Assembly: GCA_004556545.1 (NCBI GenBank)
Contig: SFGO01000119.1
Span: forward strand, 1 to 6,180
Length of the DNA: 6,180 nucleotides
Direction: 5' to 3'
From: Clostridiales bacterium
GTDB taxonomy: Bacteria > Bacillota > Clostridia > Christensenellales > Aristaeellaceae
A model generated the notes under the pieces. The model made no database searches. It worked only from the letters and a program-made list of their open reading frames with translations, and was not told the DNA's origin. Positions 1-5,668 of the stretch are shown piece after piece; positions within the stretch are counted from its first letter, which is position 1; every line of letters begins with the position of its first letter. The translations under genes and the position numbers were made by a program.

Positions 1-40
1 GGCTTTTTCCCGGAGTCGCCGTGCCGCTGGCTTTCTTTTG

Positions 41-74
41 CACACTTTTCTTTCGCCACCGAAAGAAAAGTGTG
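41..74. repeat. Perfect 15-bp palindromic hairpin, left edge
   Basis: CACACTTTTCTTTCG (41-55) pairs perfectly with CGAAAGAAAAGTGTG (60-74) around loop CCAC (56-59). The loop makes the element asymmetric, so orientation can be read. The copy at 6139-6172 has loop GTGG on the plus strand, so it is inverted. Neither arm is followed by a long T-run, so it is not an obvious intrinsic terminator by itself. Confidence 0.95.
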
Positions 75-123
75 AGCGCCCCATGGGACGGCAAGTCCCT
101 ATCCGCGCCGGAGTCGGCGCGTC

Positions 124-148
124 ATTCCCCCATCAAAGGGGAATTTTT
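124..148 (+). terminator. Terminator-like hairpin within L1
   Basis: ATTCCCC (124-130) pairs with GGGGAAT (138-144) around a 7-nt loop, and T's follow to 148. This fits a weak intrinsic terminator for transcription coming from the left. The same module occurs in the right-hand copies on the minus strand with a shorter stem (CCCC/GGGG) and three to four T's, so each copy points inward toward the operon. The function is inferred. Confidence 0.45.
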
Positions 149-182
149 CACGTCAAAGTTGTTTATTATTGCTGCAAGCAGG

Positions 183-218
183 GGGCTTTCCTCGGGGCAA
201 ACAATCGACGCGGCCCGC
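183..218 (+). repeat. 36-nt direct repeat, copy 1
   Basis: Starts GGGCTTTCCTCGGGGCAAAC and ends GCGGCCCGC. It matches 486-521 at 35 of 36 positions; the one difference is A208 versus G511. In this copy GGCAAACAA (196-204) has an inverted partner TTGTTTGCC (239-247), which closes a long imperfect hairpin. Confidence 0.9.
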
Positions 219-398
219 ACTGCCGTGCGCTCCGCTTGTTGTTTGCCTGAACTCCGGGTCGCTAACCGCCTTCGGCGGTTGTGCCCACTGGGCACGCGCT
301 TCCCTACATAGAGCGCCCCATAGGGCTGCAAGCCCTCTTCCCGCGCCGGAGTCGGCGCGTCATTCCCCGCCGGGGCAGGGGTTTGCGCCTGCGGGCGC

Positions 399-425
399 AC
401 TGGGGGCTTTCCGCTCGCCCCCAGT
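399..425 (+). repeat. Constant-loop hairpin (loop TTTCCGCTC), left copy
   Basis: ACTGGGGGC (399-407) pairs perfectly with GCCCCCAGT (417-425) around loop TTTCCGCTC. The same 9-nt loop sits on different stems in the two right-hand copies, read on the minus strand (6035-6007 and 5874-5846). Confidence 0.9.
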
Positions 426-485
426 CCCCTTCGGGCCGGGTTGGCGAGAAAACCCAGGGGCATGCCTTCTTGCAGAAAACACAAA

Positions 486-521
486 GGGCTTTCCTCGGGG
501 CAAACAATCGGCGCGGCCCGC
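486..521 (+). repeat. 36-nt direct repeat, copy 2
   Basis: Matches 183-218 at 35 of 36 positions. Unlike copy 1, it has no downstream TTGTTTGCC partner, so the long hairpin of copy 1 cannot form here. Confidence 0.9.
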
Positions 522-549
522 CCTCGGCACGGTGCCTTCCCCCAATACC

Positions 550-589
550 AAAACAAGCGGCCCGCACCAATGTGCGAACCGCCTGTTTT
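550..589 (-). terminator. Intrinsic terminator of the transporter operon
   Basis: Starts about 50 nt past the stop codon of the last gene. On the minus-strand RNA, CAGGCGGUUCGCAC (585-572) pairs along all 14 positions with GUGCGGGCCGCUUG (567-554) around a 4-nt loop. AAAA (589-586) extends the stem against UUUU (553-550). Three of the pairs are G-U wobbles on this strand and become A-C mismatches on the plus strand, so the structure suits transcription in the operon direction. The U-run is only four long before GG. Confidence 0.85.
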
Positions 590-640
590 TGGGAACCCCG
601 AATGCCCGTCCGTGGGCATAGCACAAAATCCAGCTGCCGC

Positions 641-1624
641 TTACCCGCGGCTCTCGCGGAAGTAAGCGTTGCCCAGACCCGCCGGGGGCTGATCCTCCCG
701 CTTTTTGCGCAGACTGGTCAGAACCAGAACAATGATTGTGACCAGATAGGGGAGCGCTTTGAAAATCTCCTGCATGCTCCGATCTAAGCCGGGCACGTAG
801 AGGTAAAGAATGTATAAGCCGCCGAAAAGAATGCTGCCCCAGATGGCGCTCAGGGGCCGCCAGCGGGCGAAAATTACCAGTGCGATGGCCAACCAGCCAC
901 GGTCGCCGAAGCCGTTGTTCACCCAAGTGCCGCCAGTGTACTCCATGACGAAGTACAGGCCGCCCAGACCGGCCAGCATACCGCCGATGCAGGTGGAAAG
1001 GTACTTGTAAAGGGGCACGTTGATGCCCGCCGCATCCGCCGTGCCGGGATTCTCGCCCACGGCCCGAAGATTCAGTCCTACACGGGTGCGGTAGATCATC
1101 CAGCTGAGAACGATGGTGGCGATGATGGCAAAGTAGGTCAGGAAGCCGTAGCTGAAGAAAAGCTCTCCCACTACCGGCAGACTGCTGAGGAAGGGAATCT
1201 TCGCCCGGAAGGCGCTGGCCGTTACCTTGGTGGAAATCTGGCCTACGCCGCCCGCCAGCTTGGATAGGGAACCGCCGAAGAAGTTGCCGAAGCCCATGCC
1301 GAAGGTGGTCAGCGCCAGACCGGTCACGTTCTGGTTGGCCCGCAGGGAAATGGTCAGTACGCTGTAGAGAAGCGCGCCCAATCCGGAACAGACCAGCGCA
1401 CAGACCAGCGCGATCAGCATGCCGACGACCGGGGAGGGAGCTGCAACGCTGTTTTCATACAGGAACGCGCCGATCAGCCCGGCTACGCCGCCCATGTACA
1501 TCATGCCGGGAACGCCCAGATTCAGGTTGCCGGTTTTTTCCGTCAGGATCTCGCCGTTGGCACCGTAGAGAATGGCAATGCCCTGCGCAATGGCTTTCTG
1601 AAGAAATACGATGATGATGTTCAC
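641..1624 (-). CDS. BMP-family ABC importer, permease subunit 2 (NupQ/NupC-like)
   Basis: Second membrane subunit of the importer, 327 residues and nearly all hydrophobic, consistent with the BPD_transp_2 (RbsC-like) permease fold and COG1079. Visible family landmarks are the N-terminal segment EILTEKTGNLNLGVPGMM at residues 25-42, RANQNVTGLALTTFG at 95-109, and a cytoplasmic segment LRAVGENPGTADAAGINV at 186-203 that resembles the ATPase-contacting region of these permeases. The C-terminus is short, charged and probably cytoplasmic. The start is GTG at 1624-1622; it overlaps the stop of permease 1 by 4 nt (GTGA), with AAGGAGG 10 nt upstream, so translation is probably coupled. Length is normal and nothing is broken. 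It should pair with permease 1 as a heterodimer. The operon terminator follows. Substrate cannot be read from this subunit. Confidence 0.95.
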   Translation of the reverse strand: MNIIIVFLQKAIAQGIAILYGANGEILTEKTGNLNLGVPGMMYMGGVAGLIGAFLYENSVAAPSPVVGMLIALVCALVCSGLGALLYSVLTISLRANQNVTGLALTTFGMGFGNFFGGSLSKLAGGVGQISTKVTASAFRAKIPFLSSLPVVGELFFSYGFLTYFAIIATIVLSWMIYRTRVGLNLRAVGENPGTADAAGINVPLYKYLSTCIGGMLAGLGGLYFVMEYTGGTWVNNGFGDRGWLAIALVIFARWRPLSAIWGSILFGGLYILYLYVPGLDRSMQEIFKALPYLVTIIVLVLTSLRKKREDQPPAGLGNAYFRESRG

Positions 1625-2727
1625 GCCTTCGCCGCCTCCTTTTCCCGCTTGCGCAGCTCCACGTGGTAGTGGATGAAGAATTCGCAGCCCAGAATGAAGA
1701 ACAGAATGATGCCGGTGATGATGTCGCTGGCGTTTTCATTCAGGTTGAATTGAGTGGCGATCTGTCCCGCGCCTTTTTCCATGAAAACAAGGAAGAAGGC
1801 CACGAAGACCATGGCGAAGGGATTCAGCTTGCCAAGCCACGCCACGACGATGGCGGTAAAGCCGCGACCGCCCGCCAAACCGGTGGAAATGGTGTGGCCC
1901 ACGCCGCTGGCCAGCAGATAGCCCGCCAGACCGCCGATGCCGCCGGAAATGGCCATGGTGCGGATAATCACCCGCTTGACGTTGATGCCAGCATAGTGGG
2001 CGGTGTTCTCGCTTTCGCCCACCACGGCGATTTCATAGCCCTGCTTGGAATAGTTCATGTAAAGATACAAAAGCACCATCAGCACCATGACGATGAGAAT
2101 GGGCAGCAGGTAATTGTTCCCGCCGAGGGAGGGAAGCCATCCGGCCTTGGTCTGGTTGTTGATGAGGCCTACGTTGTTGGAGCCCTTGGGGCTTTCCCAA
2201 TAGACAATGGCAAAGGAGACCAGCTGGATAGCGATGTAGTTGAGCATCAGCGTGAACAACGTCTCGTTGGTGTTCCAGTGAGCCTTGAAAAATGCGGGGA
2301 TCATGCCCCACAGACTGCCCGCCGCAACGCCGACGATGGGGCAGAGGGCATACAGCAGCCAACTGGGAAGGTTCGCGCCGTAGATCATCACGGCGGCGGT
2401 GGCCATAGCGCCTACCAGTACCTGCCCTTCGGCGCCGATGTTCCAGAAGCGCATCCGAAAGGCAGGAAGCACCGCAAAGCCGATGCACAGAAGAATGGCC
2501 GAATCCCGCAGGGTGACCCACGTGCGCCGGGCCGTGCCCACCGCACCGCTCCAGATACCGGCGTATACGCTTAGGGGATTCATGCCCGTCATGCCCATGA
2601 TGACGAACGCGCAGACCACCAGCGCCAGCAAAATGGCCGCCAGACGGATCAGCGACGCCCGGACGAAGGTCACGCCCTCCCGCTTGACAATGTGAAACAG
2701 GGGCTCTTTGGTGGATACCTGACTCAT
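1621..2727 (-). CDS. BMP-family ABC importer, permease subunit 1 (NupP/NupB-like)
   Basis: First membrane subunit, 368 residues, consistent with BPD_transp_2 and COG4603. After a short cytoplasmic N-terminus the first membrane span lies at about residues 29-46. Family landmarks are WNIGAEGQVLVGA at 95-107, TNETLFTLMLNYI at 153-165 and the cytoplasmic stretch EIAVVGESENTAHYAGIN at 232-249, followed by Gly-rich membrane helices and a Lys/Glu-rich C-terminal tail. I place the start at ATG 2727-2725. It overlaps the ATPase stop by 4 nt (ATGA) and has AAGGAGG 7 nt upstream. The frame is open to 2859, but that extra N-terminal stretch (Arg/Gly-rich, no hydrophobic segment) is only the ATPase gene read in another frame. 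It should form the translocation path with permease 2, with both driven by the double ATPase. Probably a purine nucleoside or nucleobase importer, by operon layout. Confidence 0.95.
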   Translation of the reverse strand: MSQVSTKEPLFHIVKREGVTFVRASLIRLAAILLALVVCAFVIMGMTGMNPLSVYAGIWSGAVGTARRTWVTLRDSAILLCIGFAVLPAFRMRFWNIGAEGQVLVGAMATAAVMIYGANLPSWLLYALCPIVGVAAGSLWGMIPAFFKAHWNTNETLFTLMLNYIAIQLVSFAIVYWESPKGSNNVGLINNQTKAGWLPSLGGNNYLLPILIVMVLMVLLYLYMNYSKQGYEIAVVGESENTAHYAGINVKRVIIRTMAISGGIGGLAGYLLASGVGHTISTGLAGGRGFTAIVVAWLGKLNPFAMVFVAFFLVFMEKGAGQIATQFNLNENASDIITGIILFFILGCEFFIHYHVELRKREKEAAKA

Positions 2728-4274
2728 GCTTCCGCCTCCTTGTCCGCTCCGCGATAGCCGTGGCTGGTCATCAGCAGGCCCACGTCCTCCTTGGTGGCGG
2801 TGCGCGCGTCCACAATGCCGCTGATCTTGCCGTCGGCCAGCACCAGAATCCGGTCGCACAGGGCCAGCAGCACGTCCAGATCCTCGCCGACGCAGATGAC
2901 GGCGGAGCCTTTCTTTTTCTGCTCGTTGAGCAAATGATAGATGGTATAGGAGGAGTTGATGTCCAAGCCGCGGACGGGATAGGCCACCATCAGCACCTGA
3001 GGCGAGGAAGAAATTTCACGGCCTACCAGCACCTTCTGCACGTTGCCGCCGCTCATGCGGCCTACGGGCCATTCCACGCTGGGCGTGACCACTTCCAGCT
3101 CCTTCATGATGGTCTCAGCCAGCTCCCGGGGCTGCCTGCGCTCGGAGAAAAAGCTGTGGCCGTGACGGTAGGAGCGCAGCATCATGTTGTCCGTCATGCC
3201 CATGGAGGAAACCAGGCCCATGCCCAGACGGTCCTCGGGCACGAAGGCCAGCCGGATGCCTATTTCGCGGATTTCCTGGGCGCTCATTTCGGTCAGTTCC
3301 TTGATGTGACCCTTGCGGTTGCGGTACTGGATGCGGCCGCTGGTCAGGGGCTGCAGGCCCGCGATTGCCTCCAGCAGCTCCTTCTGGCCGCTGCCCGCGA
3401 TGCCCGCAATGCCCAGGATTTCGCCGGTATAGGCTTCAAACTCCACATTGGACAGCACAGGGCGGCCCTCATGGTCTACGGCGTTGACGTTGGTCAGCTT
3501 CAGTTTCATGATGGGATCGACGGGGTCAGGCCGCTCAATGTCCAGATCGACCTTCTTGCCCACCATCATTTCGGTCAGGCTGCGCTCGGTCGCGTCCTTC
3601 GTATCCACGGTGCCGATGGATTCGCCCTTGCGCAGCACGGCCACGCGGTCGCTCAGGCTGAGCACTTCGTTGAGCTTGTGGGTGATAATCAGGATGGAGT
3701 GCCCCTGTGCGCGCATGTTGCGCAGCACCTGAAACAGCTTTTCCGTCTCCTGAGGAGTCAGAACGGCGGTGGGCTCGTCCAGAATCAGCACGTTCGCCCC
3801 GCGGTAAAGCATCTTGACGATCTCCACCGTCTGCTTCTGGGACACGCTCATTTCGTAAATTTTGCGGTCGGGATCCAGTTCGAAGCCGTACTTGTCCGCC
3901 AGCTCACGAATTTCCTTCGTGACCTTTTTCATATCCAGCTTCAGCGGCCCGGGCAGCCCCAGAATGATGTTTTCGGCTGCGGTCAGCACGTCCACCAGCT
4001 TAAAATGCTGATGGATCATGCCGATGCCCAGCGCGAAAGCGTCCTTGGGCGAACGGATGACCACTTCCCGGCCGTTCATGTAGATATGTCCGGCGTCCGG
4101 GAAGTAGATTCCGGCCAGCATGTTCATCAGCGACGTTTTGCCGCTGCCGTTTTCACCCAGCACACTGAGGATTTCGCCCCGGCGCACGGTCAGATTTACG
4201 TTTTCGTTGGCGACCACCGAGCCGAAATGCTTGGTGATGCCCCGCATTTCGATCAACACGTCGTTTGGCTGCAA
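2724..4274 (-). CDS. BMP-family ABC importer, tandem ATPase (NupO/NupA-like)
   Basis: Cytoplasmic energy subunit, 516 residues, with two ABC domains in one chain (COG3845 type). Domain 1 has Walker A GENGSGKTS (40-48), Q-loop HQHF (88-91), a signature written MSVSQKQ (142-148), Walker B VLILDE (162-167) and H-loop H199. Domain 2 has a degenerate Walker A, GIAGSGQKE (291-299, the usual Lys position being Gln297), motif FVPEDRLGMG (344-353), a good signature MSGGN (407-411), a Walker B-like VLMVAYPVRGLD lacking the acidic pair, and GEDLD where the H-loop is expected. Such asymmetry is usual in this family: one consensus site (domain 1 Walker motifs with domain 2 signature) and one degenerate site. 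The start is taken as TTG 4274-4272 because GGAGG (4286-4282) lies 7 nt before it. ATG at 4295 lies upstream of that ribosome binding site and has none of its own. Stop overlaps permease 1. Confidence 0.94.
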   Translation of the reverse strand: MQPNDVLIEMRGITKHFGSVVANENVNLTVRRGEILSVLGENGSGKTSLMNMLAGIYFPDAGHIYMNGREVVIRSPKDAFALGIGMIHQHFKLVDVLTAAENIILGLPGPLKLDMKKVTKEIRELADKYGFELDPDRKIYEMSVSQKQTVEIVKMLYRGANVLILDEPTAVLTPQETEKLFQVLRNMRAQGHSILIITHKLNEVLSLSDRVAVLRKGESIGTVDTKDATERSLTEMMVGKKVDLDIERPDPVDPIMKLKLTNVNAVDHEGRPVLSNVEFEAYTGEILGIAGIAGSGQKELLEAIAGLQPLTSGRIQYRNRKGHIKELTEMSAQEIREIGIRLAFVPEDRLGMGLVSSMGMTDNMMLRSYRHGHSFFSERRQPRELAETIMKELEVVTPSVEWPVGRMSGGNVQKVLVGREISSSPQVLMVAYPVRGLDINSSYTIYHLLNEQKKKGSAVICVGEDLDVLLALCDRILVLADGKISGIVDARTATKEDVGLLMTSHGYRGADKEAEA

Positions 4275-4280
4275 TTCGAT

Positions 4281-4286
4281 CCCTCC
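4281..4286 (-). promoter_or_regulatory. Ribosome binding site that fixes a TTG start
   Basis: GGAGGG on the minus strand, with GGAGG ending 7 nt before TTG at 4274-4272. The upstream ATGs at 4300 and 4295 have no Shine-Dalgarno sequence, and the next in-frame ATG (residue 10) has none either. The TTG is therefore the best-supported initiation codon. Confidence 0.75.
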
Positions 4287-4322
4287 GCAATCCATGTCAT
4301 GATCCCATCATACAACAAAGCG

Positions 4323-4350
4323 CGCCGGAGGGGCTTTCAGCCCTCCGGCG
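4323..4350 (-). promoter_or_regulatory. Intercistronic hairpin 2 (possible attenuator)
   Basis: CGCCGGAGGG (4323-4332) pairs perfectly with CCCTCCGGCG (4341-4350) around an 8-nt loop. On the minus strand it is followed by CGCTTTGTTGT, a poor U-tract. It could stop part of the transcription between the binding-protein gene and the ATPase, or block 3'-5' exonucleases. The role is inferred. Confidence 0.6.
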
Positions 4351-4360
4351 GCTATGAGAG

Positions 4361-4393
4361 CCGCATCCCCGGAACCGCGTCCGGGGACGGCGG
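4361..4393 (-). promoter_or_regulatory. Intercistronic hairpin 1 after the binding-protein gene
   Basis: Begins 14 nt past the stop codon. On minus-strand RNA, CCGC-(bulged C)-GU-CCCCGGA pairs with UCCGGGG-AU-GCGG around a 6-nt loop, giving 13 pairs. No U-run follows, so it looks more like an mRNA 3'-end stabiliser than a terminator. With the hairpin at 4323-4350 it would favour more binding protein than membrane or ATPase subunits. Confidence 0.6.
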
Positions 4394-4407
4394 CGGAACA
4401 ATTCCTA

Positions 4408-5583
4408 TTATTCCACAACAGCGGTGATGCCGTCAATGAGAATGTCGAAATAAGGAGCGCTGCGGACGGAGCTTTCGTGGAACTCGCCGTCGGACACCAT
4501 TTCGATTCCGTCCAGACCATAGGCGGTGGTGTAGGAGGTCAGGGTTTCGCCGTTCACGGTGAAGGCGGAGGTGTCGAACACCTTGACGGTGCCGGCCTTG
4601 AAACCGGCTTCCAGCTCGGCGACCTTTTCAGCAGTGCCGGGGGCCACGATGCTGTCGTTCAGCTCGGTGGTGTACACAGCGCCTTCGGCGTAGCCCTTGC
4701 ACCAGTCACGGTCGATCTCTTCGCCGTCGATCAGGCACTTCACGGCGTAGGTCACGTAAGCGCCCCAGTCGCCGGCAGCGGAGGTCAGAGCGGTGTTGGG
4801 AGCAACGGGCAGCATGGAGATGTTGTAGCCCACGCAGGGAACGCCGGCAGCCTCGCAGGCAGAGGGAGCGCCGGTGGTGTCGGCATGCTGGGAAATGAGC
4901 ACGCAGCCGTCGGCGATCAGAGCCTCGGCGGTTTCCTTTTCCAGCGCCATATCAGCCCAGCTGTTGGTGTAGCGGACTTCCATGGTAACGGAGGGGCACT
5001 GGCTGCGGGCGCCCAGGAAGAAGGAGGTGAAGCCGGAGATCACTTCGGCGAAGGGGAACGCGCCCACATAGCCGATCTTGGCGGCGTCGGCGGTGATGGT
5101 TCCGTCTTCGATCATCTGGGCCAGCTTCATGCCGGCAACCACGCCGCTGACGTAGCGGGATTCGTACACCGCGTAGAAGTAGTTATGCACGTTGTTCAGC
5201 GGGCTGCTCATGGCGGCGGTGCCGGTAGCGTGGCAGAACTGGATGTTGGGATACTCTTCGGCAGCCTGGAACAGATAGCTTTCATGGCCAAAGCTGGTGG
5301 CGAAAATAATATTGCAGCCCTGTTCCGCCAGGTCGATGGCGGCTTCGTAGGCGGCTTCGGTCTCGGGCACGTTGTACTTGCACAGCACCTGATCGTCGGA
5401 GATTCCCAGAGCCTTCTGGGCTTCCTTCAGGCCGTTGAGGTGGTTGGCGGAGTAACCTTCGTTTTCATCGCCGATGGTGATGTAGCCGATTTTGACCTGT
5501 TCCACGGGAATACCGGCGGCGAAGGCGCTGGTGCAGCCGGCGATCAGGCAGAGGGCAAGAAGCAGACCGAGAATTTTCTTCAT
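4408..5583 (-). CDS. BMP/PnrA-family ABC importer substrate-binding protein
   Basis: Extracytoplasmic ligand-capture subunit, 391 residues, of the BMP family (PF02608, COG1744; relatives PnrA/TmpC, NupN, BmpA). The N-terminus MKK plus a hydrophobic stretch ends in LIAGC, a lipobox with Cys17 as the lipid anchor. TSAFAAG directly follows and also resembles a signal peptidase I site. Mature-domain landmarks are KIGYITIGDENEGYS (31-45), GCNIIFATSFGHE (89-101), YVGAFPFAEVISG (172-184), TNSWADMALEKETAEALI (206-223), QHADTTGAP (232-240) and GYN (252-254). These match the BMP subgroup with NSW and QHxD motifs rather than classic PnrA. The start is ATG 5583-5581, because AGGAGG lies 9 nt upstream. 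ATG 5592 (three codons earlier) touches the Shine-Dalgarno and is unlikely to be used. TAA is followed at once by in-frame TAG. The protein has ten Cys residues, many for an exported protein. Ligand: purine nucleoside or nucleobase most likely; riboflavin cannot be excluded. Confidence 0.94.
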   Translation of the reverse strand: MKKILGLLLALCLIAGCTSAFAAGIPVEQVKIGYITIGDENEGYSANHLNGLKEAQKALGISDDQVLCKYNVPETEAAYEAAIDLAEQGCNIIFATSFGHESYLFQAAEEYPNIQFCHATGTAAMSSPLNNVHNYFYAVYESRYVSGVVAGMKLAQMIEDGTITADAAKIGYVGAFPFAEVISGFTSFFLGARSQCPSVTMEVRYTNSWADMALEKETAEALIADGCVLISQHADTTGAPSACEAAGVPCVGYNISMLPVAPNTALTSAAGDWGAYVTYAVKCLIDGEEIDRDWCKGYAEGAVYTTELNDSIVAPGTAEKVAELEAGFKAGTVKVFDTSAFTVNGETLTSYTTAYGLDGIEMVSDGEFHESSVRSAPYFDILIDGITAVVE

Positions 5584-5592
5584 GGGTTTCAT

Positions 5593-5598
5593 CCTCCT
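5593..5598 (-). promoter_or_regulatory. Ribosome binding site that decides the binding-protein start
   Basis: AGGAGG on the minus strand. It abuts ATG 5592-5590 with no spacer and lies 9 nt before ATG 5583-5581. The second ATG is therefore the likely start, which removes MKP from the N-terminus and leaves a standard MKK signal peptide. Confidence 0.85.
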
Positions 5599-5635
5599 GT
5601 AGCTGGTTCATAGTCAGGTTCGGAATACGAGAATC

Positions 5636-5664
5636 ATCATACACCCAAAAAAGGGATTTGTAAA
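5636..5664 (-). promoter_or_regulatory. Sigma-A type promoter of the operon
   Basis: Minus strand: -35 TTTACA (5664-5659; consensus TTGACA), a 17-nt spacer, and -10 TATGAT (5641-5636; consensus TATAAT). Transcription would start near 5629, giving a 5' leader of about 45 nt, too short for a known purine riboswitch. Immediately upstream, 5679-5712 is strongly AT-rich with A and T runs, like an UP element. Confidence 0.8.
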
Positions 5665-5668
5665 GCAA

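Larger units (their letters stand above)
33..300 (+). repeat. Left repeat element, copy L1 (chain of hairpins)
   Basis: This gene-free stretch is almost entirely stem-loops. In order: a perfect 15-bp stem with loop CCAC (41-74); GGGAC/GTCCC (85-99); CGCGCCG-GAGT-CGGCGCG (104-121); ATTCCCC/GGGGAAT followed by T's (124-148); a long imperfect hairpin closed by GGCAAACAA/TTGTTTGCC (196-247); AACCGCC-TTC-GGCGGTT (264-280); and GTGCCC-ACT-GGGCAC (281-295). Bases 33-84 are identical to the reverse complement of 6129-6180, and 104-124 recur in inverted orientation at the right edge. Short open frames cross it, but they have no ribosome binding sites and resemble no protein family I recognise. I read it as a non-coding intergenic repeat (REP/BIME or MITE-like). 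The right boundary is approximate. Confidence 0.8.
311..521 (+). repeat. Left repeat element, copy L2 (mosaic)
   Basis: A second, diverged copy of the element without the edge palindrome. It begins with the same GCGCCCCAT block as L1. Then come AGGGCT-GCA-AGCCCT (322-336), CGCGCCG-GAGT-CGGCGCG (342-359), GCGCC-TGCG-GGCGC (385-398), a perfect 9-bp hairpin (399-425), and GGGTT/AACCC (438-455) inside CCCC/GGGG. It ends with the second 36-nt direct repeat (486-521). It combines modules seen separately in L1 (the 36-mer) and in the right-hand copies (the hairpin with loop TTTCCGCTC), so it is mosaic. No gene is visible here. Confidence 0.75.

Noticed and set aside
196..295. Imperfect hairpins in L1 as integron attC sites
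   Set aside because: No recognisable R'/R'' core (GTTRRRY and RYYYAAC) frames the hairpins, and the repeat contains no gene cassette.
602..619. ATGCCC/GGGCAT hairpin just past the operon as the terminator
   Set aside because: Only a 6-bp stem and no U-run on either strand. The hairpin at 550-589 is far stronger.
122..926. Several overlapping open frames on both strands in the left flank
   Set aside because: They run through hairpin repeats in all frames, are Arg/Pro/Gly-rich, lack ribosome binding sites and in part overlap the end of permease 2. They reflect GC-rich repeats without stop codons.
1663..2574. Plus-strand open frame of 303 codons opposite permease 1
   Set aside because: Antisense shadow: soluble-looking His/Asp-rich product from the reverse of a hydrophobic membrane protein, no ribosome binding site.
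2727..2859. Upstream extension of permease 1 to 2859
   Set aside because: The added 44 residues are the ATPase gene read out of frame. ATG 2727 has AAGGAGG at 7 nt and the usual ATGA overlap.
4307..4312. TATGAT before the ATPase gene as an internal -10 box
   Set aside because: No -35-like hexamer lies 16-18 nt upstream; that stretch is the GC-rich hairpin.
2760..4427. Long plus-strand open frame of 555 codons opposite the ATPase gene
   Set aside because: It is antisense to a clear double ABC ATPase. It has a His/Gln/Ala-rich composition typical of the reverse frame of GC-rich genes, no ribosome binding site and no recognisable domain.
4354..5613. Plus-strand open frame of 419 codons opposite the binding-protein gene
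   Set aside because: Gly/Val/His-rich low-complexity antisense frame over an unambiguous BMP protein, with no start signals.
5584..5629. A purine riboswitch in the operon leader
   Set aside because: The predicted leader is about 45 nt, too short for a purine aptamer plus expression platform, and shows no matching three-way junction.
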